A stretch of 64,000 bases of DNA from Pipra filicauda (lineage: Eukaryota > Chordata > Aves > Passeriformes > Pipridae): positions 62,001 through 126,000 of the forward strand of contig NW_024103862.1 of assembly GCF_003945595.2 (NCBI RefSeq), given 5' to 3'. The number at the start of each line of letters is the position of its first letter. The first letter of the stretch is position 1. The notes under the pieces are model-generated. The model ran no database searches. It worked only from the letters and a program-made list of their open reading frames with translations, and had not been told where the DNA came from. The translations under genes and the position numbers were made by a program. Of the stretch, positions 12,625 through 24,360 are shown piece after piece.

Positions 12625-12987
12625 TCACAGAACCAAAGAATGGTTTGGGTTGGAAGGTACTTTAAAGATTATCTAGTTCCAAACCCTCCTGCCATGGCAG
12701 GGATGCCATTCACTAGACCAGGTTGCTCAGAGCCCCAGTCAGTCTGGCCTTGAATGTTTCCAGAAATGGGACATCCACTACCTCTCTGGGCAACCTGTGC
12801 CAATGTTTCACCATCCTCACTGTAAAAAACTTTTTCCTTATATCTGATCCAAATCTACCCTCTTTCAGTTTAAAACCATTACCCTGTGTCCTAATGTTAT
12901 GGGCACTGCTAAAAGGTCTGTCCCCATCTTTCTTATAGGCCCCCTTAAAGTACTGAAAGGACACAACAAAGTCTCCCCAGAGCCTTC
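12625..12987 (-). mobile_element. CR1 LINE 3' end with ORF2 C-terminus
   Basis: The reverse strand reads into a CR1 3' end. On the + strand the signatures are GGTTTGGGTTGGAAGGTACT, then CCTGCCATGGCAGGGATGCC, then GACCAGGTTGCTCAGAGCCC. The 5' truncation is near 12987, after the CR1-like phrase GTCTCCCCAGAGCC. It preserves about 90 codons of the reverse-transcriptase protein end plus the 3' UTR. A run of T just before it (12608-12617) is outside the CR1 tail. Confidence 0.95.
12713..12985 (-). pseudogene. CR1 ORF2 C-terminal fragment, still open
   Basis: About 90 codons stay in one frame to a TAG at 12713-12715. Recognisable CR1 ORF2 pieces in order are FQYFKGAYKKDGDRPF, GNGFKLKEGRF, DIRKKFFTVR, LPREVVD and FKARLTGALSNLV. 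This is the very C-terminus of the endonuclease/reverse transcriptase polyprotein, beyond the catalytic domains, so it can have no enzyme activity. The frame happens to stay open upstream to 13213, but that part is flanking DNA without CR1 similarity. It is a dead fragment, not a host gene. Confidence 0.88.
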
Positions 12988-15900
12988 CACATTGACCATC
13001 TTTCATCCAAACACATATCAGTCTGACTTCCGTGTTACTGTTAAATCCAGCACATTCTTGAATGCCTTGATGACTGATCTCAGCGATGAAATGTGCCAAA
13101 TACAGAGCAAGTAAATAATGTAAAGTATTTTGCCTGAAGAGCATACCTGCTAGGTAGTAATCCCTAGTTTTTGCTGGCAAATAAGCAGTAAAACCAGTAA
13201 TGCATTGCAGCAAGCATCATCTGTTGCTCTTCCTGTGAAACTCAGTTTTCTTTGTTTTAATCTCCTCACTCATGAAGTACATCAGAGGTGTACCTGGGCT
13301 GCATGCTTTTTAGCTGAAGACCTACCACCAAATGGCTTATGCATTCTAGGAAGATTATACTTGTCACTGATGCCATGAGTAAATATTTCCAGTCTAGATC
13401 GGGACAGAGGAACAAGGATGCCTAGCACTGTTTTCTGTGTCTACATTTGCGAATGAACATGCCTTCTGAGCTTTGCCCATCAAGCCATACCTCTAGCTGA
13501 GGCATCTGCTGGCAGCAGTCATTTTCTTTTTCGAGGTGAGCTCTTATTCCTCCTTCATTTACAGGTTTATATATAAGACCACAGACAGTGTAGCCTCGAG
13601 GTCACTGAGTTTTGTCAAGTATATTGTTTCACTCCTTGTGCTCTGGCAGAAGTAGTAATTATCACATACTATTGTTCCACCATAGTAAGAGGCTTCAGAG
13701 TCATGAAGTGCAGCTGAGCACAGTCAGTTTACATTAAAACTAGGTTTGAGCAATTAAAAATTGCCCAATCTTTCCTCCCTAGTTGAAAACATGCTGTAGG
13801 AGTGCTACTGAATTGTATTAAACCAGTGTATTAAAGTATCTCTAAGTGTCTCCATCTAGAATAATTTTACTGTTCACAGACACCAAGTAATTTTTATGTA
13901 AACTGCCTATTAAAACTCAAGCTATTCATCACCATAGAGACTAGCTACATTCCCTAAAAAGATCAGTAATACTTTTATTTTTTTTAATTTTAAAGCTGAA
14001 AAGTTAGTTATAAAACCTGTATTTGTTGATAATTTATGATGTTTTCTAAGAAGCATCTAGGATTCTGTGATTCTTTTTCATCTGGAATAAGTAAGTGTAG
14101 CATTAAAATGTAATGGCTAGGGTAAAAGTAGTGGCAACTGATAGGAATTTTGGTGTAAATTAGAGTATTCTATGGGAATGCCAGAAATCCATAAATTATG
14201 TAACAAACAAGAAATGAATAATGATTGATTAAACCTTTAAAGACAGAAAGAGGGCAATGAGATTAAATCTATGTTTGCACTCTCAACCTTGGCTTGGTCT
14301 TTCAGATACACACCATAAACTTCTACGCAAAACATTTTGCATGTAACTGTTTACTTTTCTGGCAAATACTGCTGTCTTCTACAATGTTCCAGCATTCTTT
14401 TGACACCATTATCATAGCATCTGGGTTATATGCATGATAACACTGTATTTGGGCTCTGACGTATATATTTTTTTTGATAGATATCCAGGTGCATCTATGT
14501 ATATATAAAAACATATATGCAGTTACTGGTATAGAAGCGTATAAGAATATATCCTAAAATCTATGAACATAGGAAGAAGAAGAAAAAGGAAATTATCTCC
14601 CTTAACTCTGGTACTTTACATTGTACAGAGAAGCTCTTTTGCAAATGCTGTCAACATGGATGCTGCAGTGATGACAGCTGTAGAAGAACAGATCAGTCAG
14701 GAACTACAGACGACCACTCAAACACCAGTGTTAAAGACATGTGGCACTCATATTTCTGTTCATGTTTTTCTAGGTTGCATGAAGCGTGTCTTTATACTTA
14801 TAGCCTCCATGAATTGTTTTTGCTGAACTGAAGGTGATAATCAATGGACTTTGTGGAAGAAAGGTGGCATTCTTGCTAGTGGTAATGGCAATTATGTGAA
14901 AAAATGTCTATAATTGTTTATCCAAGTAACATTTTTTTTCAAGGTTCCTCCGGTTATTCTTAAGTCTGCTGCAGAACTGAAGACCAAAGAATCTAAATAA
15001 TTTGAAAAATAACATAGGCAGATGTTATTCAGTAGAAAATAAAACTGCAGGGTAACAACTATGCCTGAATGGAGAGCAGTGACATTTCTCCTCAATAGCA
15101 CACGGAGCATATCTTGTAACTGTTTAAACAAACAGTGACACGAATAGAAAAACAACTTGCTGCTGAGAAAACATCAAGACCAAATATTTTAAGAACAATA
15201 ACAAACAAAGCACATCACAGTAATAAATGTTGATGGAAACAGAATAGAAATTATAAATACATCATTTTCATAATTCCCTTCTCAGAATAAAGCAATTTAA
15301 TTGGCTTCTAATGTAAGAACTACTAATATAGATATAACTAAAATAATTCAATTCAATATGTTCAATCCTGGACATAAAGCATACAGTCTCTGAAGACTTG
15401 ACTTTTGATTACATTAGCTTGTCTTATGTTTTTCACCAGCATAGGGGAGACTTAGGAAGTGAATTTTCAATAGAGTTCTGTTACTGTAGTGAGACTGTGA
15501 AAGGGTGCTCAGGGCTACACAGCTCCAGCACAGAGCAGGGGATCACTAAGCAGTGGCTCCAGCTGGAAGGGCTTTGCTGTAAAGGCAGAGTACTCTCTGC
15601 TGCAGGGTGCAAGGCAGGATGCTGCTGACCACCACCTCTCAGGGCTCCTGTACCATCCAGCTGCGCTCCACTACAGCAAATGAAGAGAATTCAAGAGTCT
15701 GCTCCTAAGAGACTTCTACAAAAGGAAGTCAGAGGCTCAATTACTGGCTGATGTGGTTGGTTCCAGAGGCTTCTGGTTGGGGTGGATTTCTTAGGTGCAG
15801 ATGATTGCTGAAAGGCACTGGAGAAAGGACAAGCAGTTGCAGTTGAATGTGCAGAGTTGCTCTCATTTCTTGTTTAAACAGAAAATGTCTTTTTCTTTGG

Positions 15901-17242
15901 GGATTTTTACATTACAAATGCTGTGCATGTGAGTACCCTGACTTGTCCCTGTCATCCTCTGCTCTCTTATGGTGATGGCAGTACTTTGAGTAAATCTACT
16001 GCAGTAACCCATCTCTGACAGGATGCTGAGGGCATTGGTGCTGTACTGAGTTACCAGATTAAGTACTAGAAGACTTGGAATGCTTTGGGAGAAATGACTT
16101 ACAGATCTGGTCACCCCATGGGCCCAGTACATACAATTTGTCTGAGCATTGCTCTTCCCACTGGGGCTCTGCCGGAGCTCCAACAAAGTGCTGCTGTCCC
16201 TGGATACTGTGGAAAATCTAAGGAACTTGCACACACACCTGGCAGTCCCAGCAAAGACTCCAGGAAGACAGGGGAGATGCAGGCAGTGACCACAGCAAAA
16301 ATGTATGAAAGGGAAAAATGTGTCTTCTCTGTATTGTTTCGTGTGTTCTTCCCTTTTTTGTTTTAATGGAGCGATTGTCACCTGCTCTCTCTTGTACTCT
16401 GAGTGTCAGATATTATTGAAGAAGAAAGCAAATAATCCCTTTGGATACTCACCAATGTTTGTAATCACTTGGTGCCAGATTTTAGTGAGTGTCAGGTTTG
16501 CAGAATACCTAGATTTAAATATCAGATGTTGAATATGTGTCTGCAGCATGTTGGTCGTTGTTTCTCTGTGTACATGTGTATGTTTGTGTGTTTGTTCATC
16601 ATTTATTGAAAAATGTTTAAAAATAAAGATTTCCATGTCTCAGCTACACAGATGGAATTGACTGTACAAGACCTTTCTTTTAAAATAGCAGTCTTTTCTC
16701 TCCATAGGAAGAAAAGACCTCTCTTAGAAAAGCCTCATCTTAGTCTTTTCTTATTGTCTTAATTGAGCCTTTGAATTGCAGTCAGTAAAAGCTCACAGCA
16801 AATACAGTATCCAATCAGATGTATATTTTTAAATTAATCTACATTTGAATACCTTCTCTGATTTTCCACCAGCACCTGCGAAAGAAAAAAAAAAAAAAAC
16901 AGGGGAAAAAAAAAGGACAAATGTTTGAAAAGAAAAGGAATACATTTGCAAGTTTAATTTCCCCAGGGAGAAACGAGCTTTTCAGAGCAACTTTGATATG
17001 TTTCTTTCTTCTTTGTCTAACCTGTAGTTTAATTTTGGTTCACATTTTTGAATTAACATTTGCATGATAAAAGAGGTTCCACTTTCTTTTAAAGATTGTT
17101 CCAGAAAGTCAAAATTATTCATAGGAGAAAGCCATTAATAAAATTAAAATTTAAAAATTGTCTCCTTTTTCAGAGATTTTTATATACAAACTGCTATGAT
17201 TGCCAGTGATTTTACTGCTGTGGTGAGAGTGCTGTGTCTGAT
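12988..17242. other. NKAIN3 intron, unassigned DNA
   Basis: I see no recognisable gene. A less AT-rich block at about 15490-15670 contains many CTGC/CAGC words but no known repeat. A15 and A9 runs lie at 16885-16899 and 16906-16914. The 172-codon frame at 15863-16381 on the - strand has no domain and no splice or translation context. Confidence 0.6.
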
Positions 17243-17400
17243 CATCCCTGGAGGTGTTCAAGGCCAGTTTGGCTGGGGCCCTGAGCAACCTGGTCTAGTG
17301 GGGTGCATCCCTGCCCGTAACAGAGGGATTGGAACTAAATGATCTTTAAGGTCACTTTCAACCCAAGCCTTTCTGTGATTCTTTTATTCTATGATTCTGT
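17243..17400 (+). mobile_element. CR1 LINE 3' end fragment
   Basis: It opens with CATCCCTGGAGGTGTTCAAG, continues GGCTGGGGCCCTGAGCAACC and GGGATTGGAACTAAATGATC, and ends TTCTATGATTCTGTG. That is the end of CR1 ORF2 and its short 3' UTR. The length is about 158 bases. It is less diverged than the copy at 3.9 kb and has the same orientation as NKAIN3. Confidence 0.94.
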
Positions 17401-20400
17401 GTTTTTCAGAAGGTTGTATGAAATGTTGATGCATTGCTATTTTCATAGTGATTCTGTGAGTCTTCATTTTTTGATGGAACTAGGCATCCCAAAGACAAAA
17501 TTTTTGATCTTCAATGTTGGAGATATTTTCAACATATTTGCTCAGACCTAAGCAGATGTTTGGGCTGCTCAGCATCCCTTCTAAAATCTTGTTTCATGAC
17601 ATCCATCCTGCAGCTGAGTTGATAGTGAAACTGGGGAATTTTCTCTGATCTTTATTTGTTAGAGCTAGAGGTCTATGGTTTATTTGCTGCTCAGGCATAT
17701 TTTACACAGGGATTTCCTAACATGCTCTTGACCGCTGAGAAAACAAAAACAGCATGACCTAGTAACTTGTATACATCCATGCATCTATGAGGTGAGATAT
17801 TTGCTTATCATATAGGAACTGTGTTTTGCTTCCCTGTGGTATACCTGACAGGTAGAAATTTTTGGAGCTTAGTCTGGTAACGTATTTTTGTCTTTTTACG
17901 TGATGTCTGCCCCTATTCCTCCTGCTGGGTTCCTCAGCCCCATCAAACGCAGTAGGAGGATTGTAAGGCAATATAGCAAGCTGCAAAACAGAAACCCAGT
18001 TTATGTTACACCTCAAGTAGCAGAATCACAAATTATTTTCTAGCTGTCCAGAGCTATAAATGTAATATTTACTAATTAAAACTTGTAGCTATGTTGTATG
18101 TTCCAGGGCATTACATAGTATCTTCAAAAAACAGATACAGATTTCAGGGGTGTGGATATATTGGTGTCTTCTGCCACCAATTATCACCTGCACAACCTGT
18201 GTTTGAAGTAGCTCCAGCTTGCAAGTGACCTTTTGAAGGACGTGGCGTATATACAGCTATTTGCAAACCCAGCTTCATCTGAACTGCTGGCCCATTGTGT
18301 CCATTGGCTGCCTGCATTAAGTATTATCCAGCATTGTTCAGCCCCATACTGGTTCCTAGCTGCCAGCTTCTGTCCTCATTATCAACTAAAATATTCTAAC
18401 AACCTATGTCATATGCTGATTAGCATCCTTACCTACAATAATATGAATTTTGTACAGGATAATTCTCTGTGTGTTACATGTTATTGTGATGCAAGTAGTT
18501 TGAATCCTATCTGTTTAGATGCTTATGTGGTACAAAAAAAACACAGTACCTGAGTAGCTCATGGCATTTCATGAGTGATGAGTGCAGAGACACTCTGCTC
18601 TCACTTTTTGCTGTTTGGTTGAAAGAGGAATAACTTGGGTAATAGAGGCACTTTACTTGCTTATAGCTTTCTGTGAGTAGAAAGAAAAGTGAGTGTGTGA
18701 GAGAGAGACAGGGAGAGGAAAATATATTTAGAGGAAAATGTGAAAATAAGTCCTGCAAATGTGGAGCCATCTGATATCCTCCTTGGTCAAGCTCATATTC
18801 AAGTATTGGTCTTTCACTTTAGAGTTTTTAGTTTTTTCTTCTTAATTTAAACTTTTAAGCTCCTCCTCAGTTTAACAATTGTAAGTGCACATCATGTCTG
18901 GCTATGGGAGGGCTTCAGATATCATAAGAGATATCTTACTCAGGGCCAAAAAGTAAAGGGCAGGTAGGTTTAAAGTAACCTGAGATATCCAGTGGAGAAA
19001 CTAATGTATTTACTGTCTGATAGTAGTTCTGTAATTTATTTTTTTATATTTTTTTTTGCTATTACCAGTCAAGCTTGACTGTCACATGTGCAAGGACTTT
19101 TTTTTCTGTTCTCAATTTAATTGTATTGCATGAAATCCTTTCCCTAAGTACTGTGTCTGGACATTCATAAGCACTGTCTGCCTGAGATTCAAAAGCAACT
19201 CCCAAGTATCCCGGTGTTTCAACCATGTCAGTGAAGATTCTGTCCTTAGTGGGGGATGCTGTAAAGGAATCATGTTCTTCAAAGAACATTTTTGTCTTGG
19301 GAGATTCCTCATTTCAATGTTTAGCTGAAAAGCAGTAACACTTCATAAGCTTTCTTTGGTCATTAAGAAAAATAAGAGAAAGGTTTTTTTTTAATATAGA
19401 GAGGAATTCTTAGGTGTTTTTAATTTTAGAAGTCAGTCTGTGTTATCTTAGATACCTGTGTGCAATTGTAGATGAGCCTTTTGGCTCTTGAAGAAAAAGA
19501 TTTGATGTAGACAACATATTTCCTGTAGGGATTTAGTCTGAGTGATACAACCAATTTAGAGGTTGTTCCCAAACTCCCTTACAGCCTCTTCAAAAGAAGA
19601 AAATATACTTGGTGTTTGTCAGCAGCTAACATCAAGGACGGCTCTCGGAGACTAACACAAATGTACACCTTGCTGGTCTGTGACACCATGTTGCACTTTT
19701 GGATCAAGTGGTAAACACGGCTCTTAGTGAAAGGCTAACTTGCACTCCTGATTCCCAGGTTCGTTCGAGGGTAAAGTACAAGAATTACAAAGTTGCTTCA
19801 AGCAAGAGGTTTTCACAGCCCCTGGAAATACTGACTCCATGTATTGCCTCTCCTCAAAAAGGTCAGGGTCAGAGGTACAGATGATGTCCTTGATGGCCCT
19901 GATTGCATCAAATGCTACTGGTGTGCTGCTTTGAAAGCAGATGATGCTTATTCTCTGGCCCTTTTTTGTGCATGTGAGGAGAATTGTCATTGTTTAGGTG
20001 CGTTTTTTATTTTCTTGATGATTGCCAAACCATTAAGGGTGATGATTTTGTGCTTTTCTTCAGTCCATCATTTTATGCTACTATCCCGAGCAATAGCAAA
20101 TCACCTTGGGCAAAGGATCTTGCTTCTTTGTCAGTAGAGTTTGTATTTCCACAGCATTGATCACAAAAGCCTTTTGCACTGTAAATTTCACACACATCCT
20201 AGGAGACACTAGGTATGTACAAAATTTTCAGTGTTGAAAACATGCAAAATTTTTAAAGAATTCCTGAAAGAAATAGGTTGTTGCATTAACTATTTTTCAC
20301 ACTTAAGTTTCTTTTCCTATTTTATTAATAGTTTTATCCTATCTGAATAGTAAGACAGAAGTTTCTTGCTTGTTCAGCAAATTGAGCAATAAAATATTTA

Positions 20401-22784
20401 TTGATCATGCATTTCTTCAATTTCTGGTTGTGAGATGCTGACTGGATAGTTTTTCCATTATGTCCTTATTACTAATAATGGTAAAAAGTCAGGATATTCT
20501 GTGTATTCATGTTATCCCACATTTTAAGATTAAAATTTACTGCATCAGAAACACTTATAAAATAGACTGACCGGGATGTAGAAAAAGGTAATCTTAAATA
20601 GAAATCGTAGCATGTAATTTTAAATTACCATTTTTCTTGCTGCCTTTTTTTCTTTATCTACTCATTGATATATATAGATAAACATCCACACAACCAAAAC
20701 TGAGGCTTAATAATAGAATCACAAGAAACATTTCATCTGATAAAAACCAATTTCATCTTTTGGTGTGATCTTCAGTGCTTCTAAATTAGTGTCCAGTCTA
20801 AAGCCTTTCTCCTCATTCTTCACTGTAATAAACACAATACATACATATTTTCCACAGCTTTTCAAATGTTTTAATCCCCAATTCTTTACCTGATAGATGC
20901 AATAGAATTCAGATCAGCTGCAATCATTCCTGATTTCTTTTTACTTTTCCAGTTTGTATTTTGAAATGATTGTCTATTTTACCTTAGTAAACAAGGTTTC
21001 TTTATTTATGTAAATCCAAATATGATTTTATTTAATTTAGTATAAATAGAAATAGGAAAATGGCTTTTAAATTTTCCTATATCAGCCACTATGTCATGAT
21101 TTTTCTCTCACCTACCCTCCTCTTAAGCAAGACCTTGCTTTTTTAAAAATAAAATACTTTTCTGCCAGATAGGAAAGCTGTATACTATTGATGCAATAAA
21201 TTACCAAGGAGGAAAGGTAGCATGTTTATATGCATAATAAAACTATCTGGTGTCAGAACACATTAACAAAAATGCTGTTGCAGGGCTTAAAGTGTGATGC
21301 TTCAATTTGTAAAACTCAGATTCAATTTTTGTAGCTGGTAGTTTATTTTCTAATAATGGTTGCAATTTCACACACATTCCCTTGATGTTCAGTCACTAAC
21401 TAGTCTTACAGGGAAAGAATCCTCTTGGATAGTGCTTTTGTTTTCTTGATGCTGTGTTGGTAAGGAAGAAAAGCAAAGTAGCCCCCACTCTGAACCAGCA
21501 GAGTTTGGGAGTTCCCAGTGCATCATATCACTGTGAAGAGGAGGTAAATAAATAAAAATGTAGTTTTAGATAGAACTCTGAGCCCAGATGGGATGGAAGC
21601 ATAACACAAGCAAACTTAAAGTAAAAAGTACTATAATAACATCTTTGATATTAAATATTTCTGCTCGTTTTTTTTTTTTTTTCGGTGGTTTCTATTTATC
21701 TATTTATTTATTGATCTTACGAAGAAACCCATCCCACATCCCATGAAAACAAACTAAAGCATTCAAAGGAAGCACAGTTTCTCTGCTACGGTTGTTTTGA
21801 CAAAGAACTTGCATTTGGCCACAATAAATTTGTTAAAACATTAGAAGCAAAGTACATTGCTTGGCTATAAAAGAACAGCAAGTTAACTACTGAGATTAAG
21901 AGACTGTTCACATGCATTCATTTGCAATTGTGAGCAAACGAAAGTGCTGAGAGTGAGATTTTCCTTCATTTTGTTCGTTTAGCAGGTGGATGATTGGGTT
22001 AATTTGACTTAATGATGCATTACAGCACACATTTTCTTTCGTGCAGTCATGAGCAGTTTCTCTGTATGAAGAGGATATCGTGGTATGGTCTGCTTGACAA
22101 AATGGGGAGCAGTGCCCTCCCAGAGCCATCACAATTTTTCTCAGTTCTTAGTGCTTTCTGATCATAATTCAACAGTACATTCGCGTTTTGTCATGTAGAG
22201 GTAGAATTTTTCTGGTTGAATAAGTGAAAGTTGTTATGCTTAGATGCATTTGAGTAAAAGCCTCTGTGCTTTCACTGTTTGCAAATGCTCCTGTCTGTCC
22301 ATAGGGTGTGATTGGGAAATCTCAGTTCAAGGCAGCAAGGGCCTAATGAGTAAGTTAGTTAACATTTGGCTAAGGCTTTTTAAATGACTGAAAATACCAG
22401 TTGTGTATCAGTGTGGAAATGTGTTAATGTTAATTGTTTCCAAGGTGTTGCTCATTCTCATCCAGCTTGGGAAAGCAACTGATTAGTCCCACTCAAACTG
22501 ATTTGATTACATTTGAGCACTTTGTCTGCTGTTCACAGTTATTGTAAGTAAAAGTGGTAATTTAATTTTTTTAATAAAGCTATTTATGATGATAATTTCC
22601 AGACCTATGTTTGAATTACCCAAATTTGAATTATTTCTAGCAAATTCCATTTAAATGGTTCAGACGCAAATACTTGTAAGTAAATAAGTTGTATAATTTT
22701 GTATTCCAAAACAATGTAAAATTCTCTTAGGTAAAAAGCCATTAGGGAAGGTTGTGGCTGTTCTGCTAATCTTCCAGCTTGGAC

Positions 22785-22816
22785 TTTTTTGTTTGTTTGT
22801 TTGTTTGTTTGTTTTT
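22785..22816. repeat. (GTTT)n microsatellite
   Basis: Six perfect GTTT units at 22791-22814, flanked by T runs on both sides. Confidence 0.95.
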
Positions 22817-22997
22817 TAAGAAAAGATCATGACATGTTAAGCAGTATGGAGAACATTTAAGTACTTGCCAGGAAGAGAATCATGTTCAGGAGAATTGTGT
22901 TAATTATTTTATGTAGAAATTATTTTTTTTGAGTGTATTTCCAGTATTAAGGGTAGACTGCACCGTACCAGTGAGGTTTGGACAAGTTCTGTGACTC

Positions 22998-23027
22998 TGT
23001 GAGTGAATGAATGAGTGAATGAATGAG
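22998..23027. repeat. TGAA/TGAG tetranucleotide tract, period 12
   Basis: GAGTGAATGAAT occurs twice in tandem followed by GAG, a slightly degenerate tetranucleotide repeat with a 12-base higher-order period. Confidence 0.88.
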
Positions 23028-24079
23028 AGGGGGAAGAGGGGAGAAGGCAAAACTGCACAATCTCTCCTGCACAAGGTGCAACCAATGGGCCTCTAATGTT
23101 TCTAGTCCTTCTCACATCTGTATGAGTTCTGCCTTTGCTATGACTCTGCCTCTCAGGTATGAAAGGAAAACTTTCCTCATAAAACCTGCTTTGCACATCT
23201 CTGAAATAATGTCTGAGCTGCCCTTGTGAAAAAACAATGATTTTGTCGTATTGCTTCTCTCCGTGATTATTCCAGCCCAGTGTGAAAAAGTGTTTCTGCA
23301 TATCTGTAACTTTTCAGAGTAAATAGTCATGGAATGGACTCATGGTCTTTAGGTACTGTACATGAGCAAGCTTAAGGATTGACTGTTACAAAAGAAACAC
23401 TTCAGCATTGCCTTTCCAAAACTTTCAAGTTGATCTAGCTGAGCTTTAAACTGTAAAAAGTATTCACTGGACAGAGCAAAGAGATAAACAGATAGTTCTC
23501 ATTCTGCATGTGTCTGTGTCAAGTTCCAAAGTTATAAGCCCTCTAAACAGACTGTCTGGAAGAAAAAGGGGTAAAAACTCTGAGTAATTGATGGGATTAA
23601 GCTGAGCAACCTGCAACTTTAAGAAAGTTTCCAAGCCTGTCCCAACTGCATGGAGAAGATACTGATAATTCAAGAAAAAAAAGGAAAAAAAAGTGCAAAC
23701 TATTTTAGTGATATGATACTTTGACATCATTTATTGTTTGTTCGTGTATACATATGCTTGCTCACTAAGTCAGTCAGTCATTAAATTGGTCATTGTAATA
23801 TTTTGCTAGTAAAGCAGCCAGTGAAATACAAAGAGATTGTGACTAGTATCTTTGTATCCTTCAACTGAACCAAGATACGGTGTTGACTTTCTGGGCCTTT
23901 TCATAGATCTTGAACTCTTTGTTGTTCCCTGCAGCAATTAGCTAGTCAGCTTTAAAATAACTAACTTGAGAACAGAAAATATTGCTATAATGGCAGCACA
24001 ATGCTGGAACTCAGTGAATCTTGCTGTGATCATCCTTCCCTGAGTACGATGCACCACAAGGCAAAGTGGTGTAATTAGA

Positions 24080-24360
24080 GTCATAGAATCATAGAATGCT
24101 TTGGGTTGGAAGGGACCTTAAAGATCATCTAGTTACACCTCCCCAGCTGTAGGCAGAGTCATGTTACGCTAGACAAGGTTGCTCAAAGCCACATCCACCC
24201 TGGACTTGAACACTTTCGGGGATGGAGCATCTAGAACTTCTCTGGAGAGCCTGATCCAGTGTCTCACCACCCCCACTGTAAAGGATTCCTTCCTAATAGC
24301 TAATCTAAACCCATCCTCTTTCAGTTTAATGCCACTGACCCTTGTTCTGTCACTACTTAG
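24080..24360 (-). mobile_element. CR1 LINE 3' end fragment
   Basis: The reverse-complement CR1 tail (TCATAGAATCATAGAATG) is followed by TTGGGTTGGAAGGGACCTTA and AAGATCATCTAGTT. After that come the inverted ORF2-end signatures, including TGGACTTGAACACTTTCGGG and CTGTAAAGGATTCCTTCC. It is truncated at the 5' end near CTGTCACTAC. ORF2 remnants carry several differences, and the element is antisense to NKAIN3. Confidence 0.95.

Larger units (their letters stand above)
17401..24079. other. NKAIN3 intron, unassigned DNA
   Basis: No exon or transposon is recognised in this 6.7 kb. It contains T15 at 21668-21682, a GTTT microsatellite near 22.8 kb and a TGAA/TGAG tract near 23.0 kb. The frame at 22909-23301 (- strand) runs through that tract and is an artefact of the repeat plus chance. 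Confidence 0.6.

Noticed and set aside
12713..13213. 166-codon frame on the - strand as a host gene
   Set aside because: The C-terminal 90 residues are CR1 ORF2, and the N-terminal part is flanking intron that happens to stay open.
15490..15670. G+C-richer patch as a CpG island or promoter
   Set aside because: It is rich in CTG/CAG words but nearly lacks CpG, so it is not an island.
15863..16381. 172-codon frame on the - strand, the longest in the window
   Set aside because: It has no domain, motif or recognisable family, no splice context, and composition like its surroundings. Chance frames of this size are expected in 64 kb.
22909..23301. 130-codon frame with Ser/His/Thr repeats
   Set aside because: The repeated SFTHSFTH segment is translation of the TGAA/TGAG microsatellite.
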